64,000 nt of DNA, from contig CAWFMC010000013.1 in assembly GCA_963816725.1 (NCBI GenBank), forward strand, positions 558,001 through 622,000, read 5' to 3'. This DNA comes from CAVSUB01 sp963816725. Its GTDB lineage: Bacteria > Acidobacteriota > Vicinamibacteria > Vicinamibacterales > 2-12-FULL-66-21. Under the pieces are notes generated by a model. The model searched no databases. It saw nothing but the letters and a program-made list of their open reading frames with translations, and was not told the origin of the DNA. Below, piece by piece: positions 17,299 to 27,482 of the stretch (position 1 is the first letter of the stretch; each line of letters opens with the position of its first letter). The translations under genes and the position numbers were made by a program.

Positions 17299-19834
17299 AT
17301 GGCAGCGCCAAGAGAACCCGCCCGCCGAGACCGGGGCACGACCGCGCCGTCAGCGGCGCCCGAGGGCACGAGCACCCCTTCGGGGCTGGGCGTGGACGCG
17401 ATGGCCGCGGCCATCATCCAGAACCTCAAGTGTCGTCAGGGCAGATCGCCTGCATACGCCACGCTCAACGACTGGTATGTGGCGGTGGCGTACACCGTCA
17501 GGGATCGGGTCCTGAATACCTTCGTGGCGAATGCGGAAGGCATGGTCGAGCGAAGCGGTCCCGGCAAGGTCGTCGCGTACTTGTCGGCCGAGTTCCTCAC
17601 CGGGCCGCATCTCGGCAACAGCCTGCTGAATCTCGGCATCACGGAGGTGGCCCAGCAGGCGCTGGCGCGACTCGGACAGGACCTCTCTCGGATCGTCGAG
17701 CAGGAGGAAGAACCCGGCCTCGGCAACGGCGGCCTCGGCCGCCTCGCGGCGTGCTACATGGACTCGCTCGCGACCCTCGACGTGCCGGCCATCGGCTACG
17801 GCATCCGCTACGAGTTCGGGATCTTCGATCAGACGATTCGTGACGGCTGGCAGGTGGAGGTCACGGACAAGTGGCTGCGGTTCGGCAATCCGTGGGAGAT
17901 CGTCCGTGCTGAAATCGCGTTCGACGTGAAGCTCGGCGGACGCACCGAGGCGTATCGCGACGAGGCGGGCTCCTATCGCGTGCGCTGGATACCGGATCGC
18001 CTGGTCAAGGGCATCGCCTACGACACGCCGGTGCCCGGATACCGCTCGCGGACGACCAACCTGCTGCGGCTGTGGAAAGCGGAAGCGACCGAGTCGTTCG
18101 ACTTCGAGGCTTTCAATGTCGGCGATTACTACGGTGCGGTCGATCAGAAGATCCGGTCTGAAACGATTTCGAAGGTCCTCTACCCGAACGACGAACCGGA
18201 CGCCGGTAAGGAGCTGCGCCTGACGCAGCAGTACTTCTTCGTCTCGTGCTCGCTGCAGGACATGATCCGGCTCCAGCAGCTCGCCGGCCGGTCCCTCGAG
18301 GCGCTCCCGGCGCACTGGGCGGCGCAGCTGAACGACACCCACCCGTCGATTGCCATCGCCGAGTTGATGCGGCTCCTGGTCGACGAACATGGCATGGGCT
18401 GGGACGGAGGCCTGGACCGTCACGCAGCAGACCTGCAGCTATACGAACCATACGCTGCTCGTCGAGGCGCTGGAGAAATGGCCGGTGGCCCTGCTCGGAC
18501 GCTTGCTCCCGCGTCATCTCGAGATCATTTACGAGATCAACCGCCGGTTCCTGGGCGAGGTGGAGCAGCGCTTTCCGGGCGACGAGGCGCTGCGGCAGCG
18601 GCTGTCCCTGATTGCCGAAGAGGGGGAGCGATCCGTACGCATGGCCCATCTGGCGTGCGTCGGCAGCCACGCGATCAACGGCGTCGCGGCGCTCCACACG
18701 GACCTGCTGGCGCGGACGGTGTTGCGCGACTTTCACGCCGTCGTGCCGGAGCGATTCGTCAATGTCACCAACGGCGTCACGCCGCGCCGCTGGATGGCGC
18801 TCTGTAATCCGGCCTTGAGCGCGCTGATCACGGCGCAGATCGGGGACCGCTGGATCTCCGATCTCGAGCATGAGATCGGGCGGATCGAGCCGCTCGCCAC
18901 CGACGCCGGGTTCCAGCACGAGTGGCAGCGGGTGAAGGCGGACAACAAACGCGCGCTCGCCGGAATCATCAAGGACCGCACGGGCCTCGTCATCGACCCT
19001 CAGTCACTCTTCGACATCCAGGTGAAGCGGCTGCACGAGTACAAGCGGCAGCATCTGAACGTCCTGTATCTGATCACCCTCTATAACCGCCTCAGAGGCG
19101 GGGGACAGGTCACGACGCCTCGCACGGTGATCTTCGGCGGCAAGGCGGCGCCGGGTTACCGCATGGCCAAGCTGATCATCAAGTTGATTCACGACGTGGC
19201 GGAGACGATCAACCGCGACTCCAAGGCGTCGGAATTCCTGAAGGTCGTCTTCCTGCCGGATTTCAATGTGAAGCACAGCCACCGCGTCTACCCGGCGGCC
19301 GAGCTGTCTGAACAGATCTCCACCGCCGGCAAGGAGGCGTCTGGCACGGGCAACATGAAGTTTGCGATGAACGGCGCGCTGACCATCGGCACGCTGGACG
19401 GCGCGAACGTCGAAATTCGCGAGGCGGTGGGCGCCGAGAACTTCTTCCTCTTTGGCCTGACGGCCGCGGAGGTAGACCAGGCCAAGGCGGATGGCTATCA
19501 CCCGGGTCGTGTGTACGACAGCAACGGCGATCTGCGCGAGGTGATCGATCTGATTGCCGGCGGCCATTTCTCGAACGGCGACCGCGAGCGGTTCCGGCCG
19601 CTGACCGAGTCGCTGCTCACGCGTGACGACTACATGCTCCTGGCGGACTATCAGAGTTACATCGAGTGCCAGGATCGCGTCAGCGAGTCGTACCTCGATC
19701 GACCCGACTGGCTGCGCATGTCCATCCTCAACTGCGCCAGGGTCGGCCGGTTCTCGTCGGATCGCTCGATTCGCGACTACTGCCGTGACATCTGGCACAC
19801 CGGTCCCGCGGCTCCGGCACGGACTGGAACTTAA
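17299..19834 (+). CDS. glgP: Glycogen/starch phosphorylase, interrupted by a one-base insertion
   Basis: GT35 phosphorylase releasing glucose-1-phosphate from glycogen. The first part (to about 18405) carries LSAEFLTGPHLGNSLLN, GLGNGGLGRLAAC and AQLNDTHPSIAIAELMR. The second part carries YTNHTLL, NVTNGVTPRRWM, FDIQVKRLHEYKRQ and the pyridoxal phosphate region KEASGTGNMKFAMNGALT. The frames join if one G is removed at 18406/18407, restoring GWDEAW; the corrected protein would be 844 residues, the normal length. I treat the break as a probable sequence error. The gene follows pflA by 78 bases with GGCAGGAG before the ATG. Confidence 0.9.
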
Positions 19835-19875
19835 GGCCGCGCCGGGCGCGCCGGATCGGTCGCGAGACAACCACC

Positions 19876-22272
19876 ATGAACACCTCGGTCGAATCACAGG
19901 AACTCGAGCGGACGCCGCTGACGGAGCGGGAAATCGAGCTGCTGCACGCCTGCTGGCGGGCGTGCAACTATCTCGCGGTCGGCATGATCTACCTCCAGGA
20001 CAACCCGTTGTTGCGCGAGCCGCTGCGGGTCGAGCACGTCAAGGCCAGGCTGCTCGGGCACTGGGGCGCCAGCCCCGCGCTGTCGTTCGTCTGGACGCAC
20101 TTGAACCGCTTGATCGTCAAGGACGACCTCGACGTGGTGTTCGTCGCCGGTCCGGGCCATGGGGCGCCTGGCGTGCTGGGGCCGGCCTATCTCGAGGGCA
20201 CCTACTCCGAGGTGTATCCGGAAAAGAGCCAGGACCTGGACGGGATGCGGAAGTTCTTCCGCCAGTTCTCGTTCCCTGGCGAGATCGGCAGCCACGTGAC
20301 GCCGGAGACGCCAGGCTCGATCCACGAAGGCGGCGAGCTTGGCTACAGCCTGTCGCATGCCTACGGCATGGCGTTCGACAATCCCGATCTGATCGTCGCG
20401 TGCGTGATCGGCGATGGCGAGGCTGAAACCGGTCCGCTCGCCGCGTCGTGGCACTCGAACAAGTTCCTGAACCCGGCGCGGGACGGCGCCGTCCTGCCGA
20501 TTCTCAGTCTCAACGGATACAAGATCGCCAACCCCACGGTGCTGTCGCGGATCAGCCGTGAGGAGCTCGAGGCGCTGTTCGTGGGCTACGGCTACACGCC
20601 GTACTTCGTCGAGGGCAGCGACCCCGCGTCCATGCACCAGAAGATGGCCGCGACCCTCGACGCGGCGGTGGCCGAGATCCGCGCGCACCAAAGCAGGGCG
20701 CGACAGACGGACGCGGCGTTCCGGCCGCGCTGGCCGGTGATCATCCTGCGCTCGCCCAAAGGGTGGACCGGACCGAAGGAGATCAAGGGGCACCGGGTCG
20801 AGGGCTCCTGGCGCGCGCATCAGGTGCCGGTCGCCGACGTGCGCGACAATCCGGCGAGCCTGCGGATCCTCGAAGACTGGATGCGCAGCTACCAGCCGGA
20901 CGAGCTCTTCGACGCGAATGGCCGGCTGATCGCGGAGCTTCAGGCGTTGATGCCCACGGGAACCCGTCGGATGAGCGCCAATCTGCATGCGAACGGCGGG
21001 CTGCTGCGGAGGCAGCTCAGGCTGCCCGACATCCGCCAGTACGCCGTCGCCATACCCCCGAGCGGCAGTGTCGAGCGCGAGAACACCGGACCGCTCGGTG
21101 AGTATCTCCGCGACGTGCTGCGCGACAATCCCACCAGCTTCCGACTCTTCGGTCCCGACGAAACGGCGTCGAACCGCTTACAAGCCGTCTTCCAGGCCAG
21201 CAAGAAGACGTGGCTGGCCGACCTGCTCCCGGAAGATGCTGACGGCGGAGAGCTCGCGCCGGACGGCCGGGTCATGGAACTGCTGTCCGAGCACACCCTG
21301 CTTGGCTGGCTGGAAGGCTACCTGCTGACGGGGCGGCACGGCCTCTTTCACACCTACGAAGCGTTTGCCCACGTCATCGATTCGATGGTCAACCAGCACG
21401 CGAAGTGGCTGGACATCTCCAAGAACCGGGTGCCGTGGCGCGCCGCGATCTCGTCCGAGAACATCTTGCTGTCCTCGACCGTCTGGCGCCAGGACCACAA
21501 CGGGTTCTCGCACCAGGACCCCGGGTTCATCGACCTCGTGTCCAACAAGAGCCCGTCGGTGACGCGCGTCTACCTGCCCCCCGACGCCAACACGCTGCTG
21601 TCGGTCGCGGAGCACTGCCTGCGGAGCACCGGGTACGTCAACGTGATCGTCGCCGACAAGCAGAAGCATCTGCAGTTCACGACGATAGACGAGGCAATCG
21701 TGCACTGCACGAAGGGGCTCGGCATCTGGGCGCGCGCCAGCACCGATGCCGGCGAGGAGCCCGACGTCGTCCTGGCGTCGTGCGGGGACGTGGCCACGCT
21801 CGAAGCACTGGCCGCCGCGGCGATCCTGCGCGAGCGGCAGCCGGATCTCAAACTGCGATTCGTGAACGTGGTGGACCTGTACAAGCTGCAGCCCTCCACC
21901 GAGCACCCGCACGGGTCAACGGAGCGGGAGTTCGACAGCCTGTTCACCACCGACAAGCCGATCATCTTCAACTTTCACGGCTATCCGTGGCTGATCCACC
22001 GGCTGGCCTACCGCTTCCGGGGCCACGAGCACCTCCACGTCCGCGGATACAAGGAGAGGGGCAACATCAACACGCCGCTCGAACTGGCGATGCTGAACGA
22101 GACCTCGCGCTTCGACCTGGTGATCGACGTCATCGATCGCGTGCCGTGGCTGCGCACCAGGGCGGCGCACTTGAAGGAGGAGATGCGGAACGCGATCATC
22201 GACAATCGCCGCTATGCACACGAGCACGGCACCGATCGCCCCGAGATCACGAACTGGGCCTGGCCGTACTGA
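19876..22272 (+). CDS. xfp: Xylulose-5-phosphate/fructose-6-phosphate phosphoketolase
   Basis: A 798-residue thiamine diphosphate enzyme cutting xylulose-5-P or fructose-6-P with phosphate into acetyl phosphate and an aldose phosphate. Signatures: GPGHGAPGVLGPAYLEG, the ThDP motif GDGEAETGPLAASWHSNKF, and the C-terminal HGYPWLIHRLAYRF. Its acetyl phosphate feeds the acetate kinase encoded upstream, giving ATP from sugar phosphates without redox balance problems. Together with glycogen phosphorylase it suggests glycogen is burned by a phosphoketolase route (inference). Confidence 0.95.
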   Translation: MNTSVESQELERTPLTEREIELLHACWRACNYLAVGMIYLQDNPLLREPLRVEHVKARLLGHWGASPALSFVWTHLNRLIVKDDLDVVFVAGPGHGAPGVLGPAYLEGTYSEVYPEKSQDLDGMRKFFRQFSFPGEIGSHVTPETPGSIHEGGELGYSLSHAYGMAFDNPDLIVACVIGDGEAETGPLAASWHSNKFLNPARDGAVLPILSLNGYKIANPTVLSRISREELEALFVGYGYTPYFVEGSDPASMHQKMAATLDAAVAEIRAHQSRARQTDAAFRPRWPVIILRSPKGWTGPKEIKGHRVEGSWRAHQVPVADVRDNPASLRILEDWMRSYQPDELFDANGRLIAELQALMPTGTRRMSANLHANGGLLRRQLRLPDIRQYAVAIPPSGSVERENTGPLGEYLRDVLRDNPTSFRLFGPDETASNRLQAVFQASKKTWLADLLPEDADGGELAPDGRVMELLSEHTLLGWLEGYLLTGRHGLFHTYEAFAHVIDSMVNQHAKWLDISKNRVPWRAAISSENILLSSTVWRQDHNGFSHQDPGFIDLVSNKSPSVTRVYLPPDANTLLSVAEHCLRSTGYVNVIVADKQKHLQFTTIDEAIVHCTKGLGIWARASTDAGEEPDVVLASCGDVATLEALAAAAILRERQPDLKLRFVNVVDLYKLQPSTEHPHGSTEREFDSLFTTDKPIIFNFHGYPWLIHRLAYRFRGHEHLHVRGYKERGNINTPLELAMLNETSRFDLVIDVIDRVPWLRTRAAHLKEEMRNAIIDNRRYAHEHGTDRPEITNWAWPY

Positions 22273-22274
22273 TG

Positions 22275-22298
22275 GGGCCCAGCGCCGTACCGGGGCCC
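22275..22298 (+). terminator. Possible hairpin terminator after phosphoketolase
   Basis: GGGCCC at 22275-22280 pairs with GGGCCC at 22293-22298 across a 12-base loop, two bases after the stop codon. There is no T-run. It would separate the fermentation block from the separately controlled cytochrome operon. Confidence 0.35.
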
Positions 22299-22409
22299 GT
22301 TCTGTCGATTCCTCGTTCGGGAGGTGGCGAGAGGACGTAGAATCCCCTCGCGGCATCAGCGCTTCACAGCGGCGGAGGTCGCGCCGGGCCACGGGGGCGT
22401 GTTCACGCC

Positions 22410-22440
22410 CTCCAGAGTGGAGTCCTCCGAAATACCAGAG
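22410..22440. promoter_or_regulatory. Operator-type inverted repeats upstream of the cytochrome operon
   Basis: CTCCGAAATACCAGAG (22425-22440) matches the shared operator with one changed base in the right arm. Just upstream, CTCCAGAGTGGAG (22410-22422) is a shorter dyad with the same half-site. The spacing differs from the usual 19 bp. They lie 78-93 bp before the sigma-54 promoter at 22503, a normal place for an enhancer. Confidence 0.6.
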
Positions 22441-22502
22441 GCGCGTCCGGGCTTCGGGCGTGCGGTCGCCCGGAAACGCTTTGCCAGCACTGAATCTCGC
22501 CA

Positions 22503-22518
22503 TGGCCGTCCCTTTGCA
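22503..22518 (+). promoter_or_regulatory. Sigma-54 (-24/-12) promoter of the extracellular electron transfer operon
   Basis: TGGCCGTCCCTTTGCA: TGGC at -24 and a perfect TTGCA at -12 with correct spacing. The predicted transcription start is near 22529, leaving a 20-base leader with the ribosome-binding site CAGGAGG (22538-22544) before the ATG at 22549. Confidence 0.72.
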
Positions 22519-22548
22519 CGAGGCCATGGCCTCGCCCCAGGAGGTCGT

Positions 22549-22878
22549 ATGCGTCGAGTGCTCGCGTGTTGTTTCATGTCTCTTGCCGCGGTGGTGTCGG
22601 TTGCTGCTCAGGACACGGCGCACGGTCAGAAGGTCTACGCTGCCCAGAAGTGCAGTGTTTGTCATTCGATCGCCGGACACGGGAACGCCAAGGGGAAGCT
22701 GGACGACGTCGGCTCGAAGCTGACGGCGGACGAGATCCGCGAGTGGATCGTCGATCCGGTCGCGATGACGGCCAAGGCCAAGGCAGCCCGAAAGCCCGTG
22801 ATGGCCGCGAAGTACAAGTCGCTGCCGAAGGAAGATCTCGACGCGCTGGTCGCGTACCTCGCGTCGCTGAAGAAATAG
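22549..22878 (+). CDS. Small periplasmic monoheme cytochrome c
   Basis: A 109-residue protein with a signal peptide (about 1-20, ending VSVAAQ), one heme c motif CSVCH followed by SIAGHGN, and a likely Met ligand in KPVMAAKY. It is a soluble class I cytochrome c. First of four genes ending with an outer-membrane barrel, so it probably shuttles electrons in the periplasm between the membrane cytochrome and the decaheme protein. The start at 22549 follows CAGGAGG at the right distance. Confidence 0.88.
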   Translation: MRRVLACCFMSLAAVVSVAAQDTAHGQKVYAAQKCSVCHSIAGHGNAKGKLDDVGSKLTADEIREWIVDPVAMTAKAKAARKPVMAAKYKSLPKEDLDALVAYLASLKK

Positions 22879-22885
22879 GGGAGCG

Positions 22886-24250
22886 ATGGCCCACGACGTC
22901 CGCTTGATCCGGAGCCCCATCTCGCTTCTCGGCATGGCGCTCACGACGATCACGGCCGTCGTGTTCATCGTCGTGCTGCTCGCCGAATTGTTCGGCCTGC
23001 ACACGAACCCGTACGTGGGCATCCTGTTCTTCATTGTGCTGCCCGCGCTGTTCGTACTCGGCCTGCTCCTGATCCCGTTCGGGGCCTGGATCGAACGGCG
23101 ACGCCGCGCGGCGGGAAAGCCGGCCGCGTCGCTGGAGTGGCCGCGCATCGATCTCAACGATCCGAGACACCGCCGGGTGGCGTTTCTCGTCGTCTGTCTG
23201 ACATTGATCAACCTCGTCATCGTCTCCCTCGGCGCCTACAAGGGGGTCGAGTTCATGGATTCGGTCGGGTTTTGCGGCCAGGTGTGTCACACGCCGATGA
23301 AACCGGAACGGATGGCGCACGAGCAGGGGCCGCACGCCCAGGTGACGTGTGTGGCGTGCCATATAGGCCCTGGGGCCGCCGGATTCGTGAAAGCCAAGGC
23401 GGCGGGTACCCGGCAGCTGCTGCAGGTGAGCCGGGGCAGCTATCCACGCCCGATTTTGGCTGACCCCGCCGATCTGGTCGCGTCCAGCGAGACGTGCGAA
23501 CACTGTCACGATCCGAACCGATTCCGCGGCGATCTCACACGGCACCTGACGGAATACGCCGACGACGAGTCGAACACCCCGTCCGTGACGACGATGGTCC
23601 TCCACGTCGGTGGCAAGGACATTGGCGGTCGGTCGACGGGCATTCACTGGCACGCCGACCCGGCGAACGTGGTCGAGTACGTGGCCACCGACGAGCAGCG
23701 GCAAACGATCCCGTGGGTCAAAGTGACCAACGCTGCGGGCGAGACCCGGGAATATGCGGTCGCTGGTGCGTCCCCCGATCTCGCCGGCGGCGTGCGCCGG
23801 CGGATGGAATGCACCGACTGCCACAACCGCCCGAGTCACGCGATTGCGCCGACCGCCCAACGCGCGGTGGATCTCGCGATCGCCCGCGGCGACATTCCCG
23901 CCACGCTCCCATTCGTGCGCCGGGAATCGGCCAAGGCGCTCGAAGCGACCTACGCTTCGGAGGACGCGGCGCTCGCGGCCATCTCGCGCTCGCTCAGCGA
24001 CTTCTATCGGGACCAGCAAGGACCGTCCGCCGTCGGTCGCGGTCCGGACCTCGAGCGCGCCATTGGCGCGGTGCAGAACATCTACCGGCGCAGCGTGTTT
24101 CCCGACATGAAGGTAACGTTCGGAACCTATCCCAACCACATCAGCCACACTGACGCACCAGGCTGCTTCCGATGTCACGACGATGACCATGTGACGAAGG
24201 ACGGCAAGGCCCTGGGCCAGGATTGTGAAACCTGCCATGTCATCGAGTAG
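22886..24250 (+). CDS. Inner-membrane multiheme cytochrome c, NapC/NirT or ImcH-like
   Basis: A 454-residue protein with three N-terminal helices (about 10-35, 45-70, 90-115) and then a periplasmic heme domain. Six candidate heme motifs are visible: CGQVCH (a CxxxCH variant), CVACH, CEHCH, CTDCH, CFRCH and CETCH. The first is followed by TPMKPE, the NapC/NrfH-type quinol-oxidising signature. This layout recalls ImcH of Geobacter. It would take electrons from the quinone pool and hand them to periplasmic cytochromes. It starts 8 bases after the monoheme gene and overlaps the decaheme gene by 14. Confidence 0.85.
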   Translation: MAHDVRLIRSPISLLGMALTTITAVVFIVVLLAELFGLHTNPYVGILFFIVLPALFVLGLLLIPFGAWIERRRRAAGKPAASLEWPRIDLNDPRHRRVAFLVVCLTLINLVIVSLGAYKGVEFMDSVGFCGQVCHTPMKPERMAHEQGPHAQVTCVACHIGPGAAGFVKAKAAGTRQLLQVSRGSYPRPILADPADLVASSETCEHCHDPNRFRGDLTRHLTEYADDESNTPSVTTMVLHVGGKDIGGRSTGIHWHADPANVVEYVATDEQRQTIPWVKVTNAAGETREYAVAGASPDLAGGVRRRMECTDCHNRPSHAIAPTAQRAVDLAIARGDIPATLPFVRRESAKALEATYASEDAALAAISRSLSDFYRDQQGPSAVGRGPDLERAIGAVQNIYRRSVFPDMKVTFGTYPNHISHTDAPGCFRCHDDDHVTKDGKALGQDCETCHVIE

Positions 24251-25298
24251 GCATCGCGACCGGAAACTGACGATCACCGCGGCGTGCGTGGTGCTGTGCG
24301 CGACGATCCTGTGGCGGCTCCCGGCACAGCCGCATGCGCAGCAGACTCCGCCCGCGTCGCAGACGCCGCCTGCGGCGCAGACCCCGCCTGCATCGCAGAC
24401 CCCGCCGGCGTCGCAGACCCCGCCGGCGTCGCAGACCCCGGCCGCGCAGGCCCCGGCCGTTTCCGCGGCCGCGGCGGCTGCCGGCTTTGTGGGCGATGAC
24501 ACGTGCGTCGCCTGTCACCAGGACCAGGGCACCCAGCTGGCGACCTCGCTCCACGGGAAAGCGGTCAACGCGCGGACCCCCGCGGCCCGGCCGAATCAGT
24601 CCTGCGAGACCTGCCATGGGCCCGGAAAGGCCCATTCGGAGGACGGCGATCCGGCGACGATTCGCGTCTTCAGCAAGATGGCGCCACGCGAGGTGTCGGC
24701 GACCTGCCTCACCTGCCACACTCGTGGGAACCACACGCAGTGGGCCGGCAGCCCGCACGACACGCGCAACCTCTCGTGCATCACCTGCCACTCCGTCCAC
24801 AGCCCGAAGTCCGAGAAGGCGCAGTTGAAGGCCGCGAGCGTCAGCGACACCTGTGTCACGTGCCACCAGGTGCAGGTCGTCAAGCAGGAGCGGTTCGGAC
24901 ACATGCCGCTCCGCGAGGGGAAGATGACGTGCACGTCGTGCCACAACCCGCACGGCTCGACCAACGTCAAAATGCTGCGCGTCGGCAACTGGATCAACGA
25001 GACCTGCACCAGCTGTCATGCCGAGAAGCGCGGCCCGTTCCTGTGGGATCACGCGCCGGTCCGCGAGGCCTGCAGCACGTGCCATGACCCGCACGGGTCG
25101 AACCACGAGCGGATGCTGGTCGCGAAGCTGCCGATGCTCTGCCAGCGGTGCCACATCGGCACCAGGCATCCGTCGACCATCTACGATGCGCCCGATCTAC
25201 GGAACAAGAGCAACCGGCTGATTGGTCGGGGCTGCGTCAACTGCCATTCGCAGATCCACGGGTCCAACAGTCCGGCAGGACACACGTTCCTGCGCTGA
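24237..25298 (+). CDS. Decaheme cytochrome c of the MtrA/DmsE family
   Basis: A 353-residue exported protein with exactly ten CxxCH motifs (CVACH, CETCH, CLTCH, CITCH, CVTCH, CTSCH twice, CSTCH, CQRCH, CVNCH), the MtrA/DmsE/PioA count. Such proteins sit inside an MtrB barrel as an electron wire across the outer membrane. After the signal region comes a run of Q-T-P-P-A-S repeats (18-bp units, 24340-24440), perhaps a flexible tether. The ATG at 24237 overlaps the previous gene and has no clear ribosome-binding site, so coupling is likely. The barrel gene follows by 10 bases. Confidence 0.92.
   Translation: MSSSRHRDRKLTITAACVVLCATILWRLPAQPHAQQTPPASQTPPAAQTPPASQTPPASQTPPASQTPAAQAPAVSAAAAAAGFVGDDTCVACHQDQGTQLATSLHGKAVNARTPAARPNQSCETCHGPGKAHSEDGDPATIRVFSKMAPREVSATCLTCHTRGNHTQWAGSPHDTRNLSCITCHSVHSPKSEKAQLKAASVSDTCVTCHQVQVVKQERFGHMPLREGKMTCTSCHNPHGSTNVKMLRVGNWINETCTSCHAEKRGPFLWDHAPVREACSTCHDPHGSNHERMLVAKLPMLCQRCHIGTRHPSTIYDAPDLRNKSNRLIGRGCVNCHSQIHGSNSPAGHTFLR
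24340..24440 (+). repeat. 18-bp coding repeats for Gln-Thr-Pro-Pro-Ala-Ser
   Basis: About five tandem imperfect 18-bp units of type CAGACCCCGCCGGCGTCG encode a low-complexity QTPPAS linker between the signal peptide and first heme of the decaheme cytochrome. The units differ mostly at wobble positions, and the two nearest the end are identical. Confidence 0.85.
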
Positions 25299-25308
25299 GA
25301 GGTTGAGC

Positions 25309-27457
25309 ATGCGCATACTTCCAGCGTTCTCCGTCCTGCTGCTCCCGCTCCTGCTCTCAGCCGGGGCCGAGGCCCAGGTGAACACGCCCGCACCCGAACC
25401 GGCTCAGGATATCGGCGCGCCGACGGCGGTCAGCACCGGGCAGGTGGATTTCGGATTCCGCGGTACGGCCTACGGCGACAACTCGGACGAAGCCCGGTAT
25501 CAGCGCTATCGGGACCTGCGCAACGGTCCGTTCGTCGAAGGGTTCCGCTGGGGCAAGAACGACGATCGGGCGTTGTGGGCGGTCCGCGCGACCAACGTCG
25601 GCTATCGCGATCAGCAGGTACTCGGCCGAATACAACCGGTTCGGCAAAGTGCGAGCGTCGTTCGATTTCAACCAGATCCCGCTGTTCTTCAGCGAGGTGA
25701 CCCGGACGGCGTACACGACGACGTCGCCGGGCGTCCTCGGTCTCGGGTCCCTGCCGTCCCAGGTCCAGAGCGGAGCGGCCACCACCGCGATCTACGACGC
25801 GAACGCCACCCCCTTCGACTTGCGGCTGAAGCGGACCATCGCCGACTTCCGGATGGTCTACAGCGCGACCGAGCATCTCGACTTCAGCGCATCGTTCAAG
25901 AACACCGACAAGAACGGCGAGCAGCCGTGGGCCGGGACGTTCGGGTTCAGTGACGCCGTCGAGCTCGCGGTGCCGGTCGATACGCGAACCAGCGAGGTGG
26001 GCGTGGCCGCCGAGTGGATCGGGTCTCGTGGCCAGGCGCGCGTCGGCTACGACGGATCGTTCTTCAGTAACGACGTCTCGACGCTGGTGTGGGCGAACCC
26101 GCTGCGATCGGCCGATTCCCCGACCGCCGGGCCGGCGCAGGGCCGGATGGCGCTTTGGCCGGACAGCAACCTGAACAGCGGCTCGCTCTCGGGCTCGATG
26201 CGGTTCGGCCGTGCCGGACAAGCCACCGCATATCTCTCGCTTGGGTCGCTGTCCCAGAACGACGCGCTGATCCCGTTCACCATCAACGCGCAGCTCGCGT
26301 CACCGCCGCTCGATCGCACGACCGCCGACGCCAGCGCCCAGATCGTGGCCACCTCGTTCAGCTATACGACGCGGGCGACATCGACCGTGTGGCTGAGCAC
26401 CCGGTTCCGCTCGTACGACTTCGACAACAACACCCCGGTCTTCAACGTGGGCCAGACCGTCAACTACGACACCTCACTGGCCACGCTGAATCATGGCACC
26501 AGCCCCTTCAGTTTCAACCGCAAGCTCTTCGATGTCGACACGTCGTGGAGCCCGAGCTCCGCCGCCGCCTTCCGTGCCGGCTACACCTACGAAGGGGTCG
26601 AGCAGTCGTTTCGCACCTTCGACACCACTCACGACAACCGGCTGAAGCTGTCGGCGGACGCGCTCGGTATCCGCCTGTTCACACTGCGCGCGCAGTACCA
26701 GTACTCGCACCGCACCGGCACCGGCCTCGACGAACAATCGCTCGACGACATCGGCGAGCAGACGTCGCTGCGGCAGTTCGATCTGTCCAACCGCGACCAG
26801 CACCGTTTCTCGACCATCGCCATCGTGCCAGTGAAGGCGGTCTCGCTCAACGGTTCGGTGTTCGTCGGGCGCGACACCAGGCCCGACAGCGGGTTCGGTC
26901 TGCTGACCAACGACTCCAACGGCTTCTCGCTGGGCGCCGACTACGTGCCCAATACGGCCGTGTCGCTCGGTGCGTCGTATGAGTTCGAAAAGTACAAGAC
27001 GCTCCAGAAGTCGCGTCAGGCCGACCCGGGACCGCAGTTCGAGGATCCAACCCGCGACTGGACCACGACCGGCCGCGACTCGGCGCACACGTTCCTGGCC
27101 TCGGCGGATCTGCTGAAGCTCTGGCCCAAAACGGACGTCCGCTTCGCGTATGACTTCGTCCATGCGGAATCGAGCTACATCTACGGCCTGACCGTCGACA
27201 CCACGCTGCCCCCAGTCGAGCAGCTGCCGGACATCTTCAACAAACGGAACCGTCTCACCGCCGACGTCCGCTACATGCTCAGCGAGCGCGTTGGCCTCGG
27301 ACTGGAGTACTGGTACGAGAAGTTCACCGTCGACGACTTCGCCTTCAACCCGGAGACGTTGAACACCGTCTCGCAGCCGTCGTTCATCTCGCTGCAGTCC
27401 ACCTACCTTCCCTACACGGCGAACACGTTCTGGGCGCGAATCACCGTGAAGTGGTGA
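25309..27457 (+). CDS. MtrB/PioB-type outer-membrane beta-barrel, interrupted by a one-base insertion
   Basis: Signal peptide 1-23, then a large beta-barrel protein rich in aromatic and polar alternation, ending in ITVKW, the usual aromatic C-terminus of barrels. Size (715 residues after correction) and position directly after a decaheme MtrA/DmsE gene make it the MtrB/PioB sheath protein. The frame breaks at 25617/25618 (one extra G); removing it links GYRDQ to YSAEYNRFGKVRASF. The region between break and end is fully open, so the gene is probably intact in the cell. No outer-surface lipoprotein cytochrome (MtrC type) is present in the window. Confidence 0.82.
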
Positions 27458-27482
27458 GGTGCTCGTGGACGGTAAGAGGTCG

